DNA from: Anseranas semipalmata
Lineage: Eukaryota; Chordata; Aves; Anseriformes; Anseranatidae
Length of the DNA: 64,000 bases
NCBI GenBank assembly: GCA_013399115.1
Contig: VXAA01003843.1
Coordinates: forward strand, 894,263-958,262
Direction of reading: 5' to 3'
Shown here: one piece after another, positions 35,688 to 46,096 of the stretch
Layout: every line of letters starts with the position of its first letter
How positions within the stretch are numbered: position 1 is the first letter of the stretch
Made by a program: the position numbers and the translations under genes
Notes under the pieces: generated by a model
Told to the model about the DNA's origin: nothing
Database searches by the model: none
Seen by the model: only the letters and a program-made list of their open reading frames with translations

Positions 35688-38600
35688 GCCCAGCCGGCCA
35701 GGCTTCGCAGCTGCACAAGTGCTGGAAAGCCCCAGGCCCCAAGGCGCCCTTACAGCAGACTTGCCCCACCACAGGCACTTACAAATAGATTGAAAGGAGA
35801 AATCTTTGCGACTCTTCGGGTGCTTGTATGATGCGTGGCGCTGGCTCCGGTGCTCAGCAAGGAGCGCTGCTGAGGGCCCATAAGTGTGTGCCAGCTCTAG
35901 CACTTGAAGGCAACAGGATTTGGATTTATGGCCGAGTAAAAATGCAATACTGTGTTGCTGAAGCTGGTTCTTCACAAGGCATCAAAGCAGAACAGAGAAG
36001 GAAAATTTCCAAGGCTCAGAAATCACTATAGTAAGATGACCCAAATTTACTGTCATGTTTCATGGAGATTAAGCTGAAAGACTAGGTAGATCTCCAATTA
36101 TGAGGAAAAAAAAGCATGGATAGGTAAAAGCTACATAAAACAAGTGTCTCTAACCTCAAATTCAGTCAAAACTCACTTCTTTACTGTGAAACAACTGGCA
36201 TTTATCATTCCTCTCCACTGTGTTGGCTTGGCTAAAACTAGAGGACTGACAGAGCAGATCTAAGCGACAGAAACATGACAAGTATGCCCTGCTCTCCGTT
36301 ATCACCTCACAGACAAAATCTTATATCAATAATAAATACAGAATCGCCACAGGAGGCTACGGGACTGGTTAAGGAGGAATGACAGCTTCCACTGGAGAAT
36401 TTGTACAGATTAATTAACACTTTTGAGCCAGAATTTCTCAGGCTACAAGGAATTCCATGGATGAGGGCAGAAGAGTTCATTGGTAAAGTTGTTTCTAAAC
36501 TCCAAAGTTTATTTACCAAATCTTAGTATAATTCTTCAGCAGCCACACATGTCCATACTATGCTTTATCACTGGAAAGCTTATAAATCCCTGTTTGGTTT
36601 CCCTTGAAGCACACCGAAGTTATGGTAAAGCTATGGTAACAAAGCTGCTAGTGCCATAGTCTCTGCCATGTACATGCAATTAATCTCTCTGAGATCTCAA
36701 TTACCTCTGTACTTGTCCTGTCAGAAAAGTGGAGTTATTATCTCAGCGGGAAATAGTATCACATTGCTTACTTTGTGCAGGTTCCTCTCCATGTGACTAA
36801 TCCTTCACCCATGGCTAGAGAGGTGCAGGTCTCGGTGTCAAAAGCCCTGTGAAAACAGCAGGCAGAGAGTGCAGCTGCCAGGTCATCCTTAATCCGATAC
36901 AGGTGTCACAAAAAGTATAGCAAAATCTGCTCTTTGTTTTTTTCTTATGCATAAACAGAAAAATAAATCTTTTTCTTTCAAAGATTAAGATGGTGGACAA
37001 AAATTTCATAAGGATAGAATTAAATTATACTGTTATTAGAATATTACTATTTTGAAAGATACACAAGCTTGAGTAATTTCAATCTCCATTTGATTGCCTT
37101 AATTCCAGCACCACATAGCAATAACATGCTTGCTTTGTGCTGGAACTCATCCTGCCCTCCTCAGAAGCAGGACTCCTGTTTCGTCCTGCCGTCCAGAAGC
37201 ATATCAGACATCTCCCTTTCTTCCTGTGGACGAGCATTTCCAGGCTGCTCTCATCTTTTTTAAAGCAGAACCTGTGAGCGCTCTGCAGCCACCACCTTTC
37301 TGTTGGTAGGATCCCTCCCCTTGCCATTGAAGTGCCTTCTCAACCTGAGCTGCAAACTGTGCAGCAATTATATCGCCCACTGTCTCGATGACATGCAGAC
37401 ATCGTAGGTCTTTTGCAGCCCAGCACAATACTCAGCTGGAAAATCCTTTCTTTTTAAATTTAAGAAAAATGGAAAGAAACCTCCGTGTGTGTTATCCCAT
37501 TTAAAAAATAATCCATGCATGGGAGCTTGTAAGTCCTCGTTTGATTTAAAATTAAAAATCAAATAGGAAAAAGATGTTTAAATCCTCCCATGCGTGTGTT
37601 TCCACAATCCCAGTAATATGCTTAACACTACCAGCTTCCAGAAGCTATTCCAAATTCTCAGCCATCGCTTGATCAGACAGACTGGGGAGGCGGTGCCGGG
37701 CTGGGGGCAGGACGGGGTGCCCGCTGCCCGCCCAGCCCTGGGCCTCCTGCAGCCACCAGCCCGCGTCCAGCCGGCCTCCGGCAGCTCCGGTCGTGGTGGT
37801 TACTGAGGGCAGAGCGGCGCGGGGAATGCCCGCGACCTTCCTGGCCTCGCAGCGGCTCTGCCATTTGGGGCCACTACACAGAACACGCGTTATCTGTGTA
37901 CATATATATCACTTTACCTCATGTGTGAGTGTGTGTAACAACACGCTCTTCCATTTGAAGGTATTTTAACTATTAACTGCTGCTTCTGCTCAGGGAATAT
38001 AGTGATTACTCTTTGCATCAAAATATACATCTGCCTGTATAATACAGATGAATCTACCGTCTACATTCATCTACATATTCCATATGCATCTTAGAACAGC
38101 TGACTACAGTCATAACTTGCAAGCATCCCAACCTTTGCCGTAGCAGACTATTACCAAGAAACAGAACTCATTCAAACGTGAGAGACAATTTAAGGGAAGA
38201 AGCGATACTTTTTGTCTCCCCAGGAAGAGACGTGGTCATTTCAGACAAGATTAAAAAGTTCGTTTCTTAAAAAAAAGTTCTCGATACTAAAAGTTCTCTA
38301 TCCCAAATTTTGTGATTTTTCTCTTTGCAGAAATATTCAGTCAAAACATTTTGGCTGCAACAAAAGGGGTTAACAACTGTTAATGCCTTTCAACAGCAAA
38401 GATTTACATCATGATCATTTCTTCACTATGAGAATTTCATGTCTTAGAAAAGTATCTTAATTTCAGATTGAATACAATGGTTCAGGACTATAATTACCCC
38501 CCCTTTCCTTCTCTTATGGAAATAAAATTCATAATTCTTCCTGTCATTTTTACATGTTATACTCATGTCATCAGTAGTTTTAAAGTTTCTTTTTTAAGGT

Positions 38601-38739
38601 AGTTACTGGCGGTATAATAAAAGAGAGAAAATTAATTTCCTGTAGTTTGAATCAAAGTGCCCCGGTGTCTCAGGATGCGATGTTATAGTAAAACTGCAAA
38701 GTTAATGGAATATTAAAATCTGTCAGTTGAGCTTCTCAG
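35688..38739. other. Intergenic sequence, nothing specific
   Basis: AT-rich with GC-rich patches at 35690-35770 and 37680-37860. A short TGTGTGAGTGTGTGT run is at about 37922-37936. Segment 38560-38740 may belong to the conserved-looking block that follows. No gene was seen. Confidence 0.45.
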
Positions 38740-39420
38740 GGAAAAATAGTTCATCGTCTGAGGATTGAGTGCAGCATGGCAAAAGGGGCTATGTAAATCA
38801 CCAATTAACTGCGCGGAATTAGAATGCAAGAGGACCTGTCCTTGCTGCTTACAGAAATGAGAGCTGTATCACAACAAGCGAAAGCTCCTTCTAATTTTTA
38901 GGTAAATAACAATTACCGACTCCTTTTAAATATCATATGGCAATAACAGCGCTCGAAACACAAACAGTTTTTCCGTGCCTTTCCTGGAGTGATTAAAATG
39001 TTGAAGGCATCACAGCGAGTCCCCGAGCTCCTTGACAGCTGTCATTGCTATTGAACACAACTATAACAGCCAGAGAGAGCTTTATTGGTAAACGGCTCTG
39101 TGCTGCCACAAAGGCAGGCTCTCTGCTTCACACAGGCATCTGGTGCCGTATTTTGGAGCTTTATTCCTTCTCCCTCGGACAGGGCTGGTGATCCGGTGCC
39201 ATGTGCAATTTCTCCCTCTTCATCAATACCATTTGGTGAGGCTTGTGCCACCAGGGCTTGAAGGTTTTGTTTCCAGGAAAATGAGCAAGGAAAATACATT
39301 TTTTGCCGAGTATAATGGTCCCTTTCTGCTCCAGTCATGTGCAACAACAGAGCTGAGGGGTTTTCAATAGGGAGCGGTGTGACTTCAGTGTTTAAATATA
39401 AATGCACAGAGTTTTTGCAA
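38740..39420. promoter_or_regulatory. Candidate enhancer with exact TGIF/MEIS-type palindrome
   Basis: Repeat-free block with CACCAATTAACTGCGC, GGTAAATAACAATTACC and a perfect 12-bp palindrome TGACAGCTGTCA at 39033-39044. The palindrome is the canonical dimeric site of TGIF/PKNOX/MEIS homeodomain proteins and encloses an E-box CAGCTG. TTTATTGGTAAAC (homeodomain/FOX-like) follows about 40 bp later. Motifs are seen; activity is inferred. Confidence 0.45.
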
Positions 39421-39663
39421 GAAGTGCTGTACCCTTCCAATTTACATCTTTTTTACGGTAGGAAGAGGAGAAAGCTTCACCACAATGAGCGCAGCCTCCG
39501 TGAGGACCGAGCAGCCGGCCCCAGCCTGGCTGTGCGTGGCCGCGCGACACCAGGGCCCTCTGCCCAGCTCCCTCATCCCCGCTGCCGGCCTGCCACGTCA
39601 CCCGGCGGCTTCTGTCCTCACAGACGCCCTCGGACAGCGGGAAGCACGTATTCTGTGCTGCCT
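39421..39663. other. Intergenic, GC-rich with CpG
   Basis: The 39500-39640 stretch is GC-rich with several CpG. No element recognised. Confidence 0.45.
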
Positions 39664-39782
39664 GTGTTTTACAGATGGCAAACCGAGGGGGAGAGAAATC
39701 AGAGTACCTGCTCAGCGTTGCCAGGGAAGCCCCTGGCAGGGCTGGGAGCTGAGCCTCAGCTTCCCAAATCCCTTGTTTAACA
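39664..39782 (-). repeat. Degenerate MIR-like SINE fragment
   Basis: TGTTTTACAGATGGCAAACCGAGG followed by a GAGAAATCAG ... GCCAGGGAAGCCCCTGGCAGGGCTGGGAGCTGA order matches the reverse complement of the MIR core and tail (TTTTACAGATGAGGAAACTG, then the AGAGCTGGGA-type segment). The element would lie on the minus strand. It is strongly diverged; recognition is by pattern memory. Confidence 0.45.
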
Positions 39783-41700
39783 GCGGGGTGTTGGTGGCCT
39801 CTCTGCCCCATCACCTCATCTCCCCCTGGCAGGCCGGACATCGGAAATCCCGCGTCGGGGGTGACACATCCGAATGCAGCGCAGCCCATGCAGCCACCTC
39901 CGGGCCCCCCGCCAGCTCTGCGCCCACCCCAGCACTCTGCAGCGGATCCCCCGCCTCCTCCAGCACCCATCCCAGTACAGGGAATGCCTCGTCCTCCCTT
40001 CCCACACCTCCTCCACCTTCGGGGAGCAACGCGGCCGCAGGGATGTACCCACAGAACGTGTGACACAGTGTCCCAGGGAGCAGAGGCAGGGAGGCTGGGA
40101 CGAGGACCCAAGAGGTTCAGCTGCACGGAGCAATGTGGCCAGGGCAGAGGTGATGAAGCCCAGGTGTGTCAAAAACCACAGGATGTTTGTGCTGGATGCT
40201 CCCAGAATGATAACCAGGTTGTAGGGTAGAGCTTTCCTCTGCTAACAGCTGCCCTCGGTGGAACATGGGAAATTGGGAAACAGCAACGTCAGTCATGAAG
40301 ACAAGGATTATTGCGGTATCTCAAATATGTACACATCCTTGGGTGTTGAAAGCAGCTAATAGCAACCTGTACTTACACAGACCTAATAACCCAAAAAGAA
40401 ATCTTAAGAACAGCATGATTCGAACAGACAAAAGTCATTTTTATTCTCTGAGTCCCGATAATGCACTCCTCAAACCTCTTTGCACAAAGCAATAAGCAAT
40501 TCTCTTTTCTGAAGAAATCATTGCCTGAGCGACATTTTTAAGTTACAGAAGTATGATATCCTTTCTGTGTTCTGCACCTTTAAATCTGTCAGACTACTAC
40601 TGTCCATTTTAGACTTATTGTGCTCATTCATGTGTGCAGACGCACACATTGGGTGGTGGAGGCTGCAGCATGTTCTCTCCTGTTTAGTGTTTTTAAATAT
40701 AAAAGTTGTTCAGAGTGCAATGATCTATTTATTCTTTATTGAAATACGTAAAGCTTTATCTACCACTGAAATGCAGTCGTGTTTGAGGTGCAGTGTGAGA
40801 GCTGCTTAGCAGCACAAAGGAGCGCCAGCACTAGAGCTGGTTAGGAAATAGATTTTCTGTTGTGCAAAATAGTCCAGGATTTCTTCTCCTTTGTTGTTGC
40901 TGTTCTGAATCAGGGCGAAAAGCTACATTTCTAAATGTTTTCACATGGTGCGATTCGAGGGGAGGGAAATTATTTTTTGTTTGATGTATCAGTCCTCTTT
41001 ATTTTTATGTAAAATGGACATTTGAAACCAAAAGCATTTTATAGCTACACATTTGCACTTCAAAAATGACAAAAACCAGTACCCTTGGATTCCCATTAAG
41101 GTTGCAATTCCCTTTTCTTTGCCCAGTCCCCATTTTGTGGAGAAGGGCCATTTTGTCAAAGTCCCGTTTTCTACGTGGAGCTGTTTTGTCAAAAGAGAAA
41201 AGAAATTCTGACCAGATTCAAGCACACAAGAAGAGCCTCTGAGCAGTTAAAACTGCCCGTCTGCACAGCCAAAACGCGAGCACAGGGCCTCACCATTACT
41301 CCTCCCTAGCTGGCAGGTACAGCCAGCAGCTCCTTACAACCTGCGAGAGGTGTCGCCGTGTTTTCAGGCAGGCGCTCCCAGGAGATCCCCTGACCCTGAC
41401 TTTCAGATCAGTTATCCCACTGCTATGTACACCATCCTACCTTTCAGATTGTGCCCAACTGCCCTACAAAGTTCAATACAATTCCAAAGAATCAGCCCTA
41501 CATTGGGTTAAAAGAAAAAAAAAAAGTGAACAGAAGTACTGTTGCATTAAAGTAAATGGCTAGCAAGTGGTCTAAGTAAAGCATTGCTATCTGATGCCTG
41601 AAAACAGATTTGACTGAAAAGGTATGCTTTCAGACTAAGAAAGCAGAAAAAACTAATTAGACAAGAAGCAACCGTGAACAAACATGTTAGCAGAATCAAT
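39783..41700. other. Intergenic sequence, nothing specific
   Basis: GC-rich to about 40110 (the 39850-40050 stretch yields long proline-rich chance frames on both strands), then AT-rich. No element recognised. Confidence 0.45.
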
Positions 41701-42060
41701 AACTGGAACTGATCAGCTATTTCTTTAATTGTGCCAGCTGGGCTCTAGCGATGTGCTTAGAGGAGCATAATTACTCGTTTCGGTTGTACAGCAGAGCTCT
41801 TTTTCTTTTCCTATCCTTTTATTCACCCTCCTTTCTTTTATTTTACGTTAGGAGCTGGTCATATGCCATTAGAGAAAGAAAAACAGGATTGAGAAATTAG
41901 TGGAAAATGGGCCATCCTCATGCGTAAGATGATATTATACGAATAATTAGAAGTAGCCCTGAATAGTTATGCCAAATGTGACCTAATAAGAAAGTGAGCC
42001 ATCAAGGAAATGTAACTAATTTCTTAATGTAAAAGGACATTGTGTGTGCTGTGTGCAAAG
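41701..42060. promoter_or_regulatory. Possible enhancer block (homeodomain words)
   Basis: Repeat-free AT-rich sequence with CATAATTACTC (about 41767), CATTAGAG and GAATAATTAGAAG (about 41941) words. Weaker motif support than neighbouring candidates. Confidence 0.28.
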
Positions 42061-42069
42061 CAGCACCGT

Positions 42070-42096
42070 AAAATAAAATAAAATAAAAATAAAATA
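42070..42096 (+). repeat. (AAAAT)n microsatellite
   Basis: Five to six AAAAT/AAAAAT units, directly visible. Confidence 0.9.
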
Positions 42097-42284
42097 GGGA
42101 CCATATTTCGACATGCGCAAAAGGGATTGTTCTAATTTGTAAGGCTATGGCTGATCCAGGAACAGAGTTCTGCTACCAAAGCACTCAGGTCCACGCTGCA
42201 CAGCTGCCTGCTACTATTAGAAACCAGGACAGACATAAAATGAAGCACAGAAAGGAGAGGGAAAGTGGAGAAGAGAGAGTGAAG

Positions 42285-42615
42285 GGGCTCACTGATTAAT
42301 TACCAAGCCGAAAAAAAAAAATCTTCCTTGACTGATGTTTACCCGTCTTTAATTGACAGCAAAACAAAAGGATTTAATAACTTCAAGGCTCTTATGGGCA
42401 GCTCCATGGAAAATCCATAGTGGCACAGAGGAAGCTTGGCTTTTTTGATCTATGGCAATGGCTAAATGGGTCTCCATTAGAGCAGTGGCTACCCCGAAAA
42501 GTGAAAATTAAAAAGTGAAATATACATTTAATCAGAAACAGGCTAATATATCAAAAGAGCTGGCCTGTCCCAACAAGAGGCCTGATTCAAAATGCATTGA
42601 CGTGAGTAGAAAAAA
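42285..42615. promoter_or_regulatory. Candidate enhancer (homeodomain, FOX, MEIS words)
   Basis: GATTAATTACC, a FOX-like TGTTTAC (42336-42342), TTTAATTGACAG with a MEIS/TGIF TGACAG core (42354-42359), then GGATTTAATAAC and GCTAATATATC words. No repeat signature apart from a short A run. Inferred from motif clustering. Confidence 0.35.
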
Positions 42616-43205
42616 GATTCATGCCCCACAAAAGCTTAAGCTCAGAAACTTGTCCAAAGCTGATCTAAACCCTTTATGCAGCTGAAAGCCTCAGAACCAA
42701 GCCCGGTCCCATTTTCCATTCCAGGCTGGTCACCTAACCGGCCCTGGCCCTAACCGAGGACACGAGTCCCAAGCCCCGCACAGTGCAGGGACAGCTGAAG
42801 GTCTGGGGGCAGCTCGCCCCAGCCACGCCACTGGCCCCGACTGCGCCATCGCCCCTGAAGCCCAGGGCTCCTGCGGTCTGTCTCTGTTGTGTGCGCCTGC
42901 TCTGAAGCCACAAACCGTACGCCGGAAAGGAAAAGCCCCTCAGGAGCACTGTAGAAAGCTGAAGGGAAGCGGGAGGAAGGAGAAAACAAGGGAGACGCTC
43001 CGGGATCGCGGTGTAAGAAGAGGCCCTGCTCTGAGAGCAGACCAGGGCGGGATGCTGCACCCTGCGCCCGCCCGCGGCCGCTGCTCTCCGAAGGCGCAAA
43101 AAAAAGTGCGAGCTGCGGCAGGTCAGGGCTGGCCGGTCTCTTCCGAGGAGGCTCGCGTGGGTTGACGTTTTGTCTGAGTCAGTATTCCCTATTTCCAGGC
43201 TTGCT
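42616..43205. other. Intergenic, GC-rich patch
   Basis: GC-rich with CpG at 42740-43160. Chance open frames on both strands; no recognisable protein. Confidence 0.45.
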
Positions 43206-43209
43206 GTCA

Positions 43210-43460
43210 TTTTTCTAGCTGAAGCGATTTAGCGTTATTGTGTGGCACATATGTCTTTTGATATGGAAAAGAAACTTTTGTGAGGCGACATTCAAAGGGG
43301 TCTGCATTTATGTGGGCAGTTACTGCTGGCAGGCGTCAGTTCTTTGCAGCAAGCAGTAGCAGGATTTAGAGCTAATTAGGGAAATTATAAAACAAAAAGG
43401 TACTCTCTGACAATGAAAGATTCTTCAATCAAGATCAATCAATCATCCTGACAAGGAAAA
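43210..43460. promoter_or_regulatory. Candidate enhancer with tandem PBX/HOX-like sites
   Basis: GCATTTATGTGGGC and GAGCTAATTAGGG are followed by ATCAATCAATCAT at 43434-43446, overlapping copies of the PBX-HOX ATCAATCA word. A TGACA-type word follows. Activity is inferred. Confidence 0.35.
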
Positions 43461-44550
43461 TAATTTAAGATTACTTGGTGAGAGAATAAAAATGCATTAC
43501 ATGGGTTTAAGTCCCAACAACTTTCATGTTATCTTTAACATAAGTGTCTGTATGGGTACTTAGCATTATGTAGTGCACATAGAACATCATAACAGAAGAT
43601 CTGAGTTTCATCTTTTAGTCTTTCAAAAACTAGCTAAGTTCCTGATCATTTAAATGCTCACTGATTATTCATCACTACCACAATTTCAGATAGGAGATGC
43701 TAAATTAGCTACTTACTATGGATGATATTCACCGTGCCGCAGAGCGCAGACACGGAGCGACCCTCGCAGAGGCAGTGGATGATAAATGCTTTCTGTGCTC
43801 ATCCTGGGTATGGGGAGCTCTGTGTCGGCACCAGACAGGCTGGCACTGAAGGTGGCCATGGGGCTGGGGTGAGGAATAATGCAAGCACCAACCATCACAA
43901 CCGGCCGCCAGCCCTAACGCAGGTGGTACAGAGCAATGTTCCAAGGACTTCATCTTCCAAGAGCCTGGTTATGCCAGAACTAACTCAGAAGGAAGAAATT
44001 TCCCTAAAATGAAATCAAGGCATTGATTAGATTTCTCTGGAATGCACTTCTGCGCTAATGACAGTCCTGGATTGGTTGCCCATCGCTAGGCTCGGTTATG
44101 GCCCATTTCCACAAGCGTTTTAAGGGACACAGGAACAGCAGAACTGCGCCTAGAGCTGCCTCGGGCTGAGGGAGAGCCCACGCTCGCACTGCCAGACCAC
44201 AGCGGTGCCCCGGCAAGGTGGCCTGCACAAGGGAGGACTTCGATGGGCTCGGAGCAGCCTGGAGGAGATGTTTAGGAAAAGGGGAGAGGAAAGATTGCTC
44301 ACTGCTGCCCTTCACAGGGGTTCCCCTTCACTCCCATCCTGTGGGGCCTGGCTTTGCGGCGGCAGGCAGGTCCCTGTGCCCATCGCTCAGGACAGCGGGC
44401 TGGCTGTCCCCTGCCACCGCGCTGCGGGTGAGAAAAGCTGAACGATCCGGATCAGGCAGCATCACTTCAGCTTCACAGGGACAGAAAATTCCTCTTTGAT
44501 TTCATATCATTGCTGTTTGCATTGCCGTTGCCCTTGGGGCCTGCGCTGAA
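43461..44550. other. Intergenic sequence, nothing specific
   Basis: AT-rich to about 43700, then moderately GC-rich to 44440. No element recognised. Confidence 0.45.
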
Positions 44551-44642
44551 ATTGGGTCCCCACTGTGCCAGGCACTGCACAAGCATATGGCGAGGGACAG
44601 CCCCTTCCCCACAGGGTCTGCAGCCTAACTAGACTAGACAGC
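44551..44642 (-). repeat. Degenerate ancient amniote interspersed repeat
   Basis: ATTGGGTCCCCACTGTGCCA, GGCACTGCACAAGCATATGG, GACAGCCCCTTCCCCACAGG, then CAGCCTAACTAGACTAGACA. This order matches a widespread old repeat whose common form reads GGGCCCCATTGTGCTAGGCG, CTGTACAAACACATA, GACAGTCCCTGCCCC, ACAATCTAA..AGACA. It is the reverse complement of the pattern at 24355-24440. I recognise the pattern but cannot give the family name with certainty. Confidence 0.6.
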
Positions 44643-45044
44643 CGAATTAACATCATCCCTGCTCCTCAAGTAGGAGGTGGTGACATAGCAGGATTTCAAC
44701 AGGAGTCGGGGACCTGAACGTTTCTGAACTGCAGCTTTCAAGCTTTCTGGGTCTCAGAAGCAGCACTAAATTCTCTCTCTGCCTACGAAAATACAGCCTG
44801 ACTTTGGAGTGACCTTCAGAGCCCGAGGTACAAAGGGAGCATTTGGCCTCCTTCAGAGCATGAAACCGGCCCCAGCCGCAGCGCCTGCTGTAACAACCTG
44901 ACAGGCTTTTACATCGCTAAATGCCAAGGTGAGAACTTACTTTGAAAGGGAAAACATTTTAAAAACCAAAACAGCTCTGAGAACTGTTAAGCAAAGCTGT
45001 CATCGGTAAATTATTCCTTTCTGCTGGTGTGTTTTTTTCCCTCC
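44643..45044. other. Intergenic sequence, nothing specific
   Basis: Mixed composition. No element recognised. Confidence 0.45.
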
Positions 45045-45290
45045 TGTAGTATGATCTGAGAGCTAAGTACAGCAGTCAATATGTAGTAATCAGGCTAATG
45101 ATTGTCTAATAGCTAAATTAGGAGAGTGACTCTTAATCATGCAATATGATGCCAATAGTCTAGCACCGAAATCCAGACATGAAGCAAAACTCTTTGATTA
45201 CACTTCACGTTTTTAAAGACCTAATTAACTTTTATAAGACTTCTTGATTTTTTAAATATCTGAAGTGAATGGAGTGTAATATCAAAACTC
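45045..45290. promoter_or_regulatory. Candidate enhancer (homeodomain/TCF words)
   Basis: GCTAATGATTGTCTAATAG, CTAAATTAGG, CTTTGAT (45192-45198, TCF/LEF-like) and TAATTA (45222-45227) followed by TTTATAAG (HOX-like). Repeat-free and AT-rich. Inferred. Confidence 0.33.
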
Positions 45291-45915
45291 TGTAGAAAGC
45301 TGTAAATGTGTTTCTTTGGCATATCACTTGCTAGGTCTACAAAGATGGTAGACCTCCACACAAGTACGTGGAACGGTTAAAATTGTGGAACACAGAAACA
45401 TATTTAATGTTACAAATCTTTTGATACTTGTATTAATTTTCTATAAACCTAAACTCCCTAATAAATATAATTTAGATGGTCTTGCAGAAATACAATCCAT
45501 TAAGCACTATGTAATCTACTCCAGGACCATCTTGCAATGAACCCTAAGTGAATTTGTCCAGTTGAAACTCAGAAAAAAGGTAAAGGAAAAAAAAAAAACA
45601 AAAAAAAAAACCTAAAATATAGACAATATAAAACATGAACAAAAAGACAAACGAGTCTATGCAATCTCCATTCTGTGCACTAATATATTTGATTAGTCAT
45701 GTACCAGTTCTATCATTCATATTAGGAAAGAGCTTCCATTAAATTAGAGTGATTTCGAATCCTTTATTACAAATCTGTTGAACTTCTTCTAATGAAATAG
45801 GAATAAAGAGATTCTGATTTTAAAACAACAAAATCTCAAAATCTACTTTGCTGAAATTACTGAAGATGGAACAGGGGAACGGTCTGGCCTCAAATAAGAT
45901 TATCGTTCCTGGTGC
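45291..45915. other. AT-rich intergenic sequence
   Basis: AT-rich; contains an A tract at 45587-45610 interrupted by one C. No element recognised. Confidence 0.45.
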
Positions 45916-45935
45916 CACACACACACACACACACA
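45916..45935 (+). repeat. (CA)10 microsatellite
   Basis: Ten CA dinucleotides, directly visible. Confidence 0.95.
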
Positions 45936-46074
45936 AAGAAAGATATAAATACCCTGCCATCCTTGCAGTCTGGATGTTCTTGCAGGCTTCCTGCCAGAAA
46001 AGCCTCTCAGAAGCCAAGAGGAGTTTACCATAGTAAAAATGGCAAAAGAAATAATCTATAAAACATACATCTAA

Positions 46075-46096
46075 TGCCCACTGAAATCAGTGGGCA
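46075..46096. repeat. Perfect inverted repeat, 10-bp arms, 2-bp spacer
   Basis: TGCCCACTGA, AA, TCAGTGGGCA. The arms are exact reverse complements. The centre resembles the CCACTGAAATCAGTGGG core of old palindromic sauropsid repeats, so it may be the surviving core of one. Confidence 0.85.

Noticed and set aside
39392..40126. 244-codon minus-strand and 192-codon plus-strand frames
   Set aside because: Mutually overlapping, Gly/Pro/Ser-rich, and one crosses a MIR-like fragment; no exon signals or domains.
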